A DNA stretch of 64,000 bases from Corynebacterium sputi DSM 45148 (GTDB lineage: Bacteria > Actinomycetota > Actinomycetes > Mycobacteriales > Mycobacteriaceae): positions 24,211 to 88,210 of the forward strand of contig NZ_ATYV01000002.1 of the NCBI RefSeq assembly GCF_000427865.1, in the 5' to 3' direction. Of this stretch, positions 18,912 through 26,775 are shown one piece after another (the first letter of the stretch is position 1; every line of letters begins with the position of its first letter). Below the pieces are notes generated by a model, which did no database searches, had not been told where the DNA came from, and saw nothing but the letters and a program-made list of their open reading frames with translations. Made by a program: the position numbers and the translations under genes.

Positions 18912-19244
18912 ATGGATGCAACAACGATCGGAGCGGCCATCACAAGGGCCCAGGGAGCAGCAGGCCTATCCCAGCGCACGCTTGCAACTAGGACCGGGAT
19001 CTCTCAGTCCACCCTGAGCCGGATCACCTCCGGAGACCGTATCCCGAAAGTCCCCGAACTCATCAAGATTGCCGAAGCGACTGGGCATACCGTGGCACAA
19101 CTAACTGGTTCAGACGCAGCTGCGCGCGTTCATTACGCTGCTAGATCCACGAACGGTTCGGCCATGGAGGAGATGCGACAGCGTCTTCTTGGGTTCGTTG
19201 AACTTGATGCATACCTTAGCGACCAGGCAATACCTCGAACCTAA
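18912..19244 (+). CDS. XRE-family HTH regulator
   Basis: A 110-residue protein whose first 65 residues form a Cro/C1-type helix-turn-helix (LSQRTLATRTGISQSTLSRI), followed by a short helical tail. ATG 18912 has AGGAGG at ideal spacing; an upstream in-frame codon at 18891 lies inside the operator and is rejected. It is the first gene of a three-gene operon with an ImmA/IrrE peptidase (11-base gap) and a PIN-like protein. In such pairs the peptidase commonly cleaves the HTH repressor upon a signal. It probably binds the palindrome 14-39 bases upstream of its own start. Confidence 0.88.
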   Translation: MDATTIGAAITRAQGAAGLSQRTLATRTGISQSTLSRITSGDRIPKVPELIKIAEATGHTVAQLTGSDAAARVHYAARSTNGSAMEEMRQRLLGFVELDAYLSDQAIPRT

Positions 19245-19255
19245 CCGGAGGCCCC

Positions 19256-20080
19256 GTGAACGCCGAAGCAGAAGGCCGTGCGGCCGCCGACAAATTCCGA
19301 AGTACCCACAAACTCGGCACCCAGCCCTTGGGCGACCTACTCTCGCTTATTGAGCGAACAACGGGCCACGACATCGCTGTGCTGGATGTTCATGCCGACG
19401 AACACGGACTGACCATTCATGATCCAGCAAATGGCGCAGTCTTCATTGGAATCGCTCGCACACCGAACCCCATGCGCCAGAGAAGTACCATCGCACATGA
19501 ACTGGCGCACGTGATCTTCGAAGACTGGAAAGATGAAGGATTCCTGGGAGACCATTGTCCAGAAGAGACACGCGCAAACTCCTTCGCACGCCATCTACTT
19601 GTCCCACAAGACGGACTTCGAGACCTGCTTCGAGACAGGACAAACCTCACCGATAAGGACCTATCCGAAGTTGTACAGACATTCCTCGTGTCACCCGCCA
19701 TCGCGGCAATAGCACTGAAGCAGGGCGGCTATATAGACGCGAGCACCAAAGAATCATGGATGAAGTTGACTACGCCTCGCCTCGCGACAAAATTCGGCTG
19801 GCCCGACTTGTACCAGGCGTTCCAATCTGACTCCAACAGAACACGCGCCCCACAAAAGCTTTTGGCGCGGGCGATCTACGGATACGAATACGGCGTAATC
19901 GACGCTCAAAAAATCGCCACTCTCAGGGGAATCAGCAGAGACGACGCTCTCCGGGAGCTCGAGGAAGCCGGCATCACGGCGAACGTTCCGTCCTTTCCTG
20001 TTGTCGAAGCCTCAGCCCTCCCCTCCATCGACATCGACTTATCAATCCTGGACGACCCCCGGGAGGCTACTGAGCCGTGA
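19256..20080 (+). CDS. ImmA/IrrE-family metallopeptidase
   Basis: A 274-residue protein with the zinc peptidase motif HELAH (H81, E82, H85) within TIAHELAHVIFED, followed by the usual ARHLLVP stretch around residue 120. GTG 19256 has GGAGG at good spacing. The C-terminal 100 residues are helical and of unknown role. It sits between an XRE regulator and a PIN-like protein, whose start overlaps its stop by four bases (GTGA). By family analogy with ImmA and IrrE it would cleave the adjacent XRE repressor and so derepress the operon. Soluble, no signal peptide. Confidence 0.88.
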   Translation: MNAEAEGRAAADKFRSTHKLGTQPLGDLLSLIERTTGHDIAVLDVHADEHGLTIHDPANGAVFIGIARTPNPMRQRSTIAHELAHVIFEDWKDEGFLGDHCPEETRANSFARHLLVPQDGLRDLLRDRTNLTDKDLSEVVQTFLVSPAIAAIALKQGGYIDASTKESWMKLTTPRLATKFGWPDLYQAFQSDSNRTRAPQKLLARAIYGYEYGVIDAQKIATLRGISRDDALRELEEAGITANVPSFPVVEASALPSIDIDLSILDDPREATEP

Positions 20081-20691
20081 CTCCCCGTCCCATCATAGAT
20101 GCAGGACCCGGTCTGAATTTCTTCTCCTTAAACAAGGAGCGGCTATTGTTCAACACCCTCGGACCGTTATCGACGCCAGAAACTGTCCGAGACGAAATCC
20201 TCAGGAAATCAACCCAGGATCAACGCTTTTCCGCCGCGTCTACAGTCTTGAACAAGCTCCCTCAAAAGCTGTTTGAAATTCTGCCCGATGACCTGACGGA
20301 CGACCTTGAACGGGCTGTGTCGAGAATCGGAAGAATTCCGGCGTGCAATAGAATGGGGGCCAGCAAAGATCTCGGCGAACTTATGGTCATTGCTCATGCT
20401 GTCATCTCGGCAGAATCTGGCCATAGCATGTTAGTCCTCATCGATGACGGGGAGGGCCGATCGTTAGCTTCTTCCGAGGCCCAGCGTCTTAAGCGACTCC
20501 GTAAATCGGGAGCTTCAGTTGGAGCACTTTCGGTAGTAGGAACAACGACAGTTTTGGAACGTGCGGCCGGAACTAAGTTCATTCCCGGCCGCGAAGAGAT
20601 GCGGAAACTGTATGACCGTCTGCGCAGTATCGACGATGGCCTTGTCCCAATTGAATCTACGAATCTCATGCACTTGGGTTGTTGGGAATAA
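20077..20691 (+). CDS. PIN-like domain protein, candidate toxin
   Basis: A 204-residue protein that opens with IIDAGPGLNFF, a typical first strand of PIN-like nucleases with an acidic residue (D8), then has VRDEI, KDLGELMVIAHA and VLIDDGEGR, giving the scattered acidic residues expected of that fold. It starts at GTG 20077 and overlaps the peptidase stop by four bases, so the three genes are translationally coupled. I infer an RNase effector released when the peptidase removes the XRE repressor. The PIN assignment rests on motif pattern only. The immediate 3' end overlaps a poorly supported minus-strand frame. Confidence 0.65.
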   Translation: MTPRPIIDAGPGLNFFSLNKERLLFNTLGPLSTPETVRDEILRKSTQDQRFSAASTVLNKLPQKLFEILPDDLTDDLERAVSRIGRIPACNRMGASKDLGELMVIAHAVISAESGHSMLVLIDDGEGRSLASSEAQRLKRLRKSGASVGALSVVGTTTVLERAAGTKFIPGREEMRKLYDRLRSIDDGLVPIESTNLMHLGCWE

Positions 20692-21277
20692 GGTCCGCCA
20701 CCTGATTCCCGGGAGAATCTACGAACGCGCAGATTCTCCGGTACCAGAGGGTACCGACGAGACGCTTCAAACATTCAGCAGCTGAGGCTAATCGGTTACA
20801 CCCCAGCCTCCTCGATCCGTTCCAGTGGGTAGCGAGAAACCTCTCGTACTCGATGCCCCAGCCGCGGACATCTCCTGCACCCAGGAAGAGTTCCTTCGCC
20901 CTCCTCAGCAGTTGTGTGACCGCCCGATACTTCTTCGCGTTCGCTTGAGCCGCGAGGCTACCGGCTTCTGCGACAACGAGGTGTCCCACGCGGGTCGGAT
21001 GCGTCGTAGGAGTCTTCTCAAGGAGCCATCGCCTGAGAGCCCCATCATTTCTCCAGCCTGAGCCGGATGAGTCCTGCAGGAGATGCTTCTCATCAACTGC
21101 TGCCCAGGCTGCGTCGTCGGTAAGCCGATCAACAGCATCGTCGATGTTGAGCCAGAATTCATTGGTACGGCGGACAGAAAGGTGTCCAGCATCCATGATC
21201 CGGCGCATCATATCCCTCGCCTCACGTGTTCGGCCGGCCTCTTCCAGCCTCAGCATTGCGGCTGACATCTGGAGCAC
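20666..21277 (-). pseudogene. Helical-repeat protein, probable remnant
   Basis: A minus-strand frame of 203 codons from GTG 21277. The first 140 residues look like real protein: paired helices with AGRTREARDMMRRI and KKYRAVTQLLRRAKELF, resembling the C-terminal helical region of SWIM-type/DUF6880 proteins. After ERFLATH the sequence turns low-quality and runs across the hairpin at 20712-20739 and into the end of the convergent PIN-like gene. I read it as a truncated remnant whose natural C-terminus has been lost; it may also lack its N-terminus. Low confidence in the family. Confidence 0.35.
20712..20739 (+). terminator. Hairpin after the XRE-ImmA-PIN operon
   Basis: GGAGAATCT (20712-20720) and AGATTCTCC (20731-20739) form a perfect 9-bp stem with a 10-base loop, 21 bases after the PIN-like stop codon. 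No T-run follows, so it is at best a weak intrinsic terminator or an mRNA-stabilising structure. Confidence 0.5.
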
Positions 21278-21443
21278 CTGCAGAGTCCAATGAATTGAAC
21301 TTCACGATCCGCGTAGTCAGGTCCTGATCCTGTATCTGAACATGTCCAACGAGATCTTCTCCCCGATTCACGATGTGAGGCTCGGCAAGATCAGCGGAGT
21401 GGATGACAAACTACAGTGACTTAATTTTGCATAGGAAGTGCAA

Positions 21444-21497
21444 CTTATCGCGTTTATCGCAACCGGTGAGTTTATCGTATTTATCGCGTTTATCGTC
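21444..21497 (+). repeat. 9-nt tandem repeat (TTTATCG core) before an ATPase gene
   Basis: Six consecutive 9-base units; five carry (T)TTATCG at the same phase (21444, 21453, 21471, 21480, 21489) and the unit at 21462 has diverged. The array ends 22 bases before the ATPase start, so it probably overlaps the promoter or leader. No similar array was seen elsewhere in the window. Confidence 0.75.
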
Positions 21498-21518
21498 CAG
21501 TCGGCCTACCCTGGGACC

Positions 21519-22661
21519 ATGACAGCTCCGCACAACCCGTTCCGTCCCGGCTTCGGCGAATCTCCGACCGTGTGGGCTGGTCGTGCCCCGATCTTAGACT
21601 CTTATCGCAGGTCAATCGAGGCCCAAACAGGCAGTTCGGGTCGGATGATTCTGATCAGCGGTGCCAGGGGCATCGGCAAGACCACGCTGATCAACGAACT
21701 GGAGGACATCGCCACTAGCAATGGCTGGATCAGCCTGCGGGCTGCCAGTCACAGCGGCATGCTCGATGACCTCATTCAGACCACGATTCCCCAGGCAATG
21801 AACAGCCTGCGGGGAACGCCCCGGACCAAAGTCACTGGTGCCTCGATAGCTGGCATAGGGTCGATTTCAACCGAGTCCGGAGATCTTCCAGCGGTGGCGC
21901 CGACCCTGACGTCCCAATTGCGGTCACTCACCGACATCATCGAGCCCGGCGGATCCGGCATTCAGATCACCGTCGATGAGATCCAGGCCGCGGACCCCGA
22001 GCACGTGAACATTTTAGCCACCGCGATCCAAGATCTCGTGCGTGATGATATGCCGATCAGTTTCATCGGGGCCGGCCTCACTCGTGGGATTCAGAGTCTG
22101 CTCGATAACCCGGGGACAACATTCTTACGCAGAAGCCTGCGGTATCAGTTGGCACCGCTCCAGCTTCCCGACGCTCACCGACTCCTCATCGACACCGCCC
22201 TCAACACCGGACGCGAGTTCGACTCTTCCGCGGCCAAAGAAGCTGCCATTGCATCGCACGGCTACCCATACTTGCTCCAGTTGATCGGAGCGATGTCGTG
22301 GGAATCCAGCCGGGTAGGCGGAGAGGAGGCGATAGGCCGTAACCATGTCGCACCGGCAATTGGCGATGCGATCGCTGTTTTGGGAAATCAGGTCCACCAG
22401 CCGGAACTTGCCGGTCTTCCCGGCTCCCAGGTGGGGTTTCTTCACGCCATGGCGTCAGTGATGTCAGAGGACTCCGAGTCCGTCCGTACCAGTGAGATTG
22501 CGGCTGAACTCGGACGGTCGGTGACGTCGGTGTCTGCAGCGAGAGCCTCGCTTATTGAACGGGATGTCGTCTACTCGCCGAGGTGGGGGCAGCTGGCGTT
22601 CCGACTCCCCTACCTCAAGGAATTCCTCGAGAGCCCTGGCGGTCCGCTCGAGGTTTCTTGA
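21519..22661 (+). CDS. AAA/STAND-like ATPase with C-terminal winged helix
   Basis: A 380-residue soluble ATPase. The P-loop is GARGIGKTTL at about 45-54 and the Walker B-like strand is GIQITVDEIQ at about 147-156. Sensor and helical regions follow, and the last 70 residues look like a winged helix (TSEIAAELGRSVTSVSAARASLIERDVV). This is the archaeal-ATPase / AAA_16 architecture often found as orphan genes in actinobacteria. I take ATG 21519; an alternative GTG at 21438 would translate the 9-nt repeat into an implausible Phe-Ile-rich leader. It ends four bases before the convergent cysA stop. The winged helix may bind the upstream repeat. Role unknown. Confidence 0.75.
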   Translation: MTAPHNPFRPGFGESPTVWAGRAPILDSYRRSIEAQTGSSGRMILISGARGIGKTTLINELEDIATSNGWISLRAASHSGMLDDLIQTTIPQAMNSLRGTPRTKVTGASIAGIGSISTESGDLPAVAPTLTSQLRSLTDIIEPGGSGIQITVDEIQAADPEHVNILATAIQDLVRDDMPISFIGAGLTRGIQSLLDNPGTTFLRRSLRYQLAPLQLPDAHRLLIDTALNTGREFDSSAAKEAAIASHGYPYLLQLIGAMSWESSRVGGEEAIGRNHVAPAIGDAIAVLGNQVHQPELAGLPGSQVGFLHAMASVMSEDSESVRTSEIAAELGRSVTSVSAARASLIERDVVYSPRWGQLAFRLPYLKEFLESPGGPLEVS

Positions 22662-22665
22662 CGGG

Positions 22666-23718
22666 CTACCGGGCCGGAGCGTCTGCGCCGAAGTCCAGTC
22701 CTTCGGAGACGCTGAGGTCTTCCTGGCGCCAGACCTTGGTTGCCCGGACGTAGACCTCGTCGCCTTCGCGCAGGTGTAGAGCGGAGGCGTCGCCACGAGT
22801 GACCTGTGCGGAGAACGGCACTCCTGAGGACAGGTCGCGCAGTTCGACTCGGACCTCGAAGCCGAGGACAGCCACTCGGTCAACGATGGCATGTCGAAGT
22901 TGTGTACCGACACCGTCGAGGCCATTGAGACCGTTGGGGCCAACAGCCATGTCGGGGGTGAGGCCGATGCGGATGTCGTGTGGTCGGACCAGTTCGCCGT
23001 CCAGGCGAGTTACCTGGCCGAGGAAGGACAGGACGAACTCGTTCTCGGGATTGTCGTAAAGCTGAGTTGGCGAGCCGACCTGTTCGATGCGGCCCTTATT
23101 GAGGACAGCGATGCGATCGGCGACGTCGAGGGCTTCTTCCTGGTCGTGGGTGACGAGAATGGTCGTGATGGTGAATTCCTCGTGGAGGTTCCTGAGCCAA
23201 ACGCGGAGGTTCTCGCGGACCTTGGCGTCGAGGGCGCCGAAGGGTTCGTCGAGAAGCAAGACCTTGGGGTTCACTGCAAGGGCGCGGGCCAGTGCCAGGC
23301 GCTGGCGCTGACCACCAGAGAGCTGAGCTGGATACCGGTTCTGGTAGCCGGCCAGGCCAACGATCTCGAGTAGTTCGTCGACGCGCTTGTCGATTTCGTG
23401 GGAAGGCTTCTTCCGAATGGAGAGTCCGAAACCGACGTTGTCGCGGACAGTCATGTGCTTAAAGGCCGCGTAGTGCTGGAAGACAAACCCGATGCCGCGG
23501 TCCTGCGGTGCAAGTGCGGTCACGTCCTGGCCATTGAAGATGACCTGACCCGAATCCGGCTGATCTAGTCCCGCGATCGTTCGGAGCAGAGTCGATTTAC
23601 CCGAACCCGACGGTCCGAGGAGGGCTGTGAGGGAGCCTTGGGGGATGTGGAGGGAGACGTCGTCAAGCGCTTTGAAGTCCCCGTACTTCTTGTTGGCGTT
23701 CTTCACCTGGATGGTCAT
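22666..23718 (-). CDS. cysA: Sulfate/thiosulfate ABC transporter ATPase
   Basis: A 350-residue ATP-binding subunit that powers sulfate import. It has Walker [10 protein letters not shown], signature [14 protein letters not shown], Walker [12 protein letters not shown], the switch His in VTHDQEEA, and a C-terminal TOBE-like regulatory region typical of CysA/MalK-type ATPases. ATG 23718 overlaps the cysW stop by four bases (ATGA). It is the last gene of the order binding protein-cysT-cysW-cysA, all on the minus strand. The family includes molybdate transporters, but the two separate CysT/CysW permeases favour sulfate. Confidence 0.93.
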   Translation of the reverse strand: MTIQVKNANKKYGDFKALDDVSLHIPQGSLTALLGPSGSGKSTLLRTIAGLDQPDSGQVIFNGQDVTALAPQDRGIGFVFQHYAAFKHMTVRDNVGFGLSIRKKPSHEIDKRVDELLEIVGLAGYQNRYPAQLSGGQRQRLALARALAVNPKVLLLDEPFGALDAKVRENLRVWLRNLHEEFTITTILVTHDQEEALDVADRIAVLNKGRIEQVGSPTQLYDNPENEFVLSFLGQVTRLDGELVRPHDIRIGLTPDMAVGPNGLNGLDGVGTQLRHAIVDRVAVLGFEVRVELRDLSSGVPFSAQVTRGDASALHLREGDEVYVRATKVWRQEDLSVSEGLDFGADAPAR

Positions 23719-24524
23719 GAGAATTCCTTTCGGTTGCGTTCGAGCAGAGTCATCGCGAGAAGCACGAGGAGTGCGATGAACATCAGGAGGGTGGCTGCGG
23801 CGTAAGCACCGTAGACGTTGTGGTCGTCGATGTAGCGAGCGTGGACAAGGAGGGTGAGCGTTTGGGAGCCGCCGGCGAGTCCGGAGGAGACCATGATCAC
23901 CGCGCCGAATTCACCGAGGGCACGAGCGACGGTGAGGACCACTCCGTACGCGACACCCCACTTGATGGATGGGAGGGTGATGCGCCAGAAGGTCTGCCAG
24001 GCATTCGCGCCGAGAGTGGCCGCAGCCTGCTCCTGTTCGGTGCCGATTTCTTCGAGAACCGGCTCGACCTCACGGACGACGAACGGGAGGGTGACAAAGA
24101 TGGTGGCGATGACCATGCCGGTCAGTCCGAAGATCACTCGGAACCCGAGCGACTCCACTCCCCCGAACCAGCCGCCGTGGCCCCACAGGAGAATGAGGGA
24201 AACGCCAACGATGATCGGAGAGACAGCGAAGGGAAGGTCCACAATCGCTTGGATCAGACCCTTCGCCTTGAGGTTGCCTCGGACGAGCGCCAGGGAAACG
24301 ACGATGCCGAAGACGACATTCACCGGCACCGTAATCAGGACAATGATGATGGAGACCTGAAGCGCGGAGATCGCCGCCGGCGTCGTGATCCACTCCCAGA
24401 ACTGGCCGAAGCTGGGCTGGAAGGTACGGAACAAGATGGTTCCGACCGGAACAACAATCAGCAGGAATAGGTATCCGAGCGCCAGACTGCGCAGGGTGAG
24501 TGTGGTTTTCCGTGCAAGTTTCAC
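23715..24524 (-). CDS. cysW: Sulfate ABC transporter permease CysW
   Basis: A 269-residue inner-membrane permease with six predicted helices. The EAA-type loop that contacts the ATPase is [23 protein letters not shown], with the conserved spaced Ala and Gly, and [10 protein letters not shown] follows it, a hallmark of sulfate permeases. Start ATG 24524 overlaps the cysT stop by four bases, and its own stop overlaps the cysA start by four, so cysT-cysW-cysA are translationally coupled. It pairs with CysT to form the sulfate channel. Confidence 0.93.
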   Translation of the reverse strand: MKLARKTTLTLRSLALGYLFLLIVVPVGTILFRTFQPSFGQFWEWITTPAAISALQVSIIIVLITVPVNVVFGIVVSLALVRGNLKAKGLIQAIVDLPFAVSPIIVGVSLILLWGHGGWFGGVESLGFRVIFGLTGMVIATIFVTLPFVVREVEPVLEEIGTEQEQAAATLGANAWQTFWRITLPSIKWGVAYGVVLTVARALGEFGAVIMVSSGLAGGSQTLTLLVHARYIDDHNVYGAYAAATLLMFIALLVLLAMTLLERNRKEFS

Positions 24525-25378
24525 AACGCCTTCTCCTGCTTCCGGGCCAGGCGGCCCGAGTAGAAGCGGAGCGCCACGAGCACTACCGCAGTGATGGTGA
24601 GCAGCGCGACGGAAACCGCAGCGGCAGCCGCCGGGACGTCAGACTCGATCTGCTCCTGGATGTACTGAGAGGCCACCTGCGTGTGACCGGGGATGTTGCC
24701 GCCGATGAGGACGACTGAGCCGTATTCACCAATCGCTCGGGCGAAGGCAAGGCCCGCACCGGAGAGGATCGCCGGGGACAGAGAAGGCAGAACGATGCGT
24801 CGGAAGATGGTCCAGTTATCTGCGCCAAGGGAAGCCGCGGCTTCCTCGACTTCCTGGTCCAATTCGATCAGCACCGGCTGCACCGAGCGGACGACGAACG
24901 GGAGCGTCACGAAGGCCAAAGCGACCACGAGGGCAGGTTGGGTCGCGTTGAACGTCAGGCCGATGGGACTGCCCGGGCCGTAGAGGCTGAGCAACACCAG
25001 GGAGGCGACGATCGTCGGCAGTGCGAAGGGCAGGTCGATCAGCGCGTTGACTGCTCGCTTGCCTGGGAGATCATCACGGACCAGCACCCAAGCGATGAGC
25101 GTGCCGACGACAGCGTTGATCACTGCCACGATCAGCGAGACCGTCACGGTAATCCGCAGCGCCGCGACTGCTCCTTCAGAGGTGATGGAGTCCCAGAAGC
25201 CGGCGAAGCCATCGACGGAGAACGCCTGCACCGCAACTGCCGCCAGTGGCAGCAGCACGATGATGGATAGCCATAGCCCGGCGACGCCTAAGCCGAGCCC
25301 GCGCAGCCCAAAACGACGGGCGGGAGTCGGAGTGTGCTCTGGTGCGGAGAGGTGGTCCGGGGTAATTATCGAAGTCAT
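24521..25378 (-). CDS. cysT: Sulfate ABC transporter permease CysT
   Basis: A 285-residue inner-membrane permease (also called CysU). After an N-terminal soluble stretch there are six membrane helices. The EAA loop reads EVEEAAASLGADNWTIFRRIVLP and is followed by ARAIGEYGSVV, as in CysT. It starts at ATG 25378, ten bases after the stop of the binding-protein gene, and overlaps cysW by four bases. It forms the heterodimeric sulfate channel with CysW. Confidence 0.93.
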   Translation of the reverse strand: MTSIITPDHLSAPEHTPTPARRFGLRGLGLGVAGLWLSIIVLLPLAAVAVQAFSVDGFAGFWDSITSEGAVAALRITVTVSLIVAVINAVVGTLIAWVLVRDDLPGKRAVNALIDLPFALPTIVASLVLLSLYGPGSPIGLTFNATQPALVVALAFVTLPFVVRSVQPVLIELDQEVEEAAASLGADNWTIFRRIVLPSLSPAILSGAGLAFARAIGEYGSVVLIGGNIPGHTQVASQYIQEQIESDVPAAAAAVSVALLTITAVVLVALRFYSGRLARKQEKAL

Positions 25379-25387
25379 GTCGGTCTC

Positions 25388-26602
25388 CTACACCTGCTGG
25401 TAGATCTCGGTAATGGCGCCATTGGGGTCTCCGCTGCCGGGGTCAGACCTGGCAAAGAGAAGAGCGTCGACGATGGACCAGCCGGTTTTGGGATCGCCGT
25501 TGTCGTCGAGAAGCCCGTACTTTTGCGCCAGTTGTGGGTTCTGCTGGGCAAGTGCAGAGAATGCCTGGGAGAGGTCATCGATGGAGTACAGATCCTCGCA
25601 ACCGGAGAAGGCATCGCGTTCCTCAGCTGGGAGCGAGTCGATCACCGGGGTGGAGCCGTCGGGGGTGAATAGGTCGCTGCCGGGGCGGAATCCTTCAGAG
25701 GCCCAGAGTTTCTCGGCATCTTCGGTGAAGAGGTAGTCACGGAAGGACTCAGCCTGCTCGGGATCCTCGGTGGTGTTGACCACGGCGACGGGGTTCTCAA
25801 TGCGGAAGGTCTGCGGCGGGTTGAGGTAATCGATGGCGCTACCAGAACGATCGAGCAAAATCGCCTCGTTCTCGTAGGACAACAACACGTCGCCCTGGCC
25901 CTGCTCGAAAGTAGAAGTCGCCTCTCGGCCGGACTTCGGGCGGACGTTGAAGTGCTCGCCAACGAGCAGGGAGACCTTGTTCAGGGCCTTTTCGTGGGCG
26001 GCGGTGTAGTTCTTGGCGTCGCCCTGCTCCTCTAATGCCGAGTAGAACCACGCCGAGTACGGCGCAAGTAGGTTCCATTTCGCTGAGCCTGAGCTCGCTG
26101 GGTTGGGACTAATGACCTGGATGCCAGGCTGCAGGAGGTCATCCCAGGTCTCTAGGCCCTTGGGGTTGCCCTCACGGGTGACGAAGGAAACCACGGATCC
26201 GAATGGGACCGAGGTGCCGCTCTCGTCTCCAGGGACGTTGTCCTTCCAGTCCTCGTCGACGATGCCCTCCTTCACCAAGCGGGTGATGTCCGGCTCGACG
26301 GAGAAGTTCACCAGGTCTGCTGGGACGCGTCGGGCGACCTTGCGGGACTGGTCGCCGGAGGCACCATAGGACTGAGCGAAGCCGGTGTCGGCGCCCTCTG
26401 CGGTCTCGCGGTAGCCGGGGATAATCACGTCGAAGCCGGGCTTGGGCACCGCGTAGGCCACGATGTCTAGGCGGTGGTCGCCGCTAGAGATGTCGACCCC
26501 TCCCGGTTCATCTGTGGTTCCACCTGGAAGGGCGAGGATGCCCCCGACGCCCACTACCGCCGCTACTCCCACCAGCGCGGTGAGTTTGGGAATGTCTGCC
26601 AT
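25388..26602 (-). CDS. Sulfate-binding protein of the ABC transporter
   Basis: A 404-residue extracytoplasmic solute-binding protein of the Sbp/CysP family. Residues 8-27 form a hydrophobic signal segment (LTALVGVAAVVGVGGILAL); I see no lipobox cysteine, so anchoring is uncertain. Family features include LDIVAYAVPKPGFD near the start of the mature part, SQSYGASGDQ-like RVPADLVNFS, and VISPNPASSGSAKWNLL, the ligand-binding Pro/Ser stretch. ATG 26602 is chosen over longer in-frame starts because the signal segment begins just after it. First gene of the sulfate operon, preceded by a McbR-like inverted repeat, so sulfur-responsive control is likely. Confidence 0.9.
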   Translation of the reverse strand: MADIPKLTALVGVAAVVGVGGILALPGGTTDEPGGVDISSGDHRLDIVAYAVPKPGFDVIIPGYRETAEGADTGFAQSYGASGDQSRKVARRVPADLVNFSVEPDITRLVKEGIVDEDWKDNVPGDESGTSVPFGSVVSFVTREGNPKGLETWDDLLQPGIQVISPNPASSGSAKWNLLAPYSAWFYSALEEQGDAKNYTAAHEKALNKVSLLVGEHFNVRPKSGREATSTFEQGQGDVLLSYENEAILLDRSGSAIDYLNPPQTFRIENPVAVVNTTEDPEQAESFRDYLFTEDAEKLWASEGFRPGSDLFTPDGSTPVIDSLPAEERDAFSGCEDLYSIDDLSQAFSALAQQNPQLAQKYGLLDDNGDPKTGWSIVDALLFARSDPGSGDPNGAITEIYQQV

Positions 26603-26626
26603 GAGTGTGTCTTTCTTCGTCCAGGT

Positions 26627-26644
26627 ACAGACCGATCTGTCTGT
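26627..26644. promoter_or_regulatory. McbR-like inverted repeat in front of the sulfate operon
   Basis: ACAGAC, six bases, then GTCTGT: perfect 6-bp inverted arms 25-42 bases upstream of the binding-protein start. The corynebacterial methionine/cysteine repressor McbR recognises TAGAC-N6-GTCTA, so this site differs by one base in each arm. Repression of sulfate uptake when sulfur is plentiful would fit. Confidence 0.6.
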
Positions 26645-26775
26645 TCCCGGCAATAAAACCACCCACCGACCGAACCCCAAAGGCTTTAAATCACCGTGAA
26701 ATTAATGATTGCCGGACCCTCGACCGATACTCTGAATCAACCGGTACTTTTGCCTACTGAACAGGGGACCCGACA

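Noticed and set aside
21438..21518. 27-codon N-terminal extension of the ATPase through the 9-nt repeat
   Set aside because: It would translate the repeat into an FI(A/V) string; the repeat is better read as DNA-level structure.
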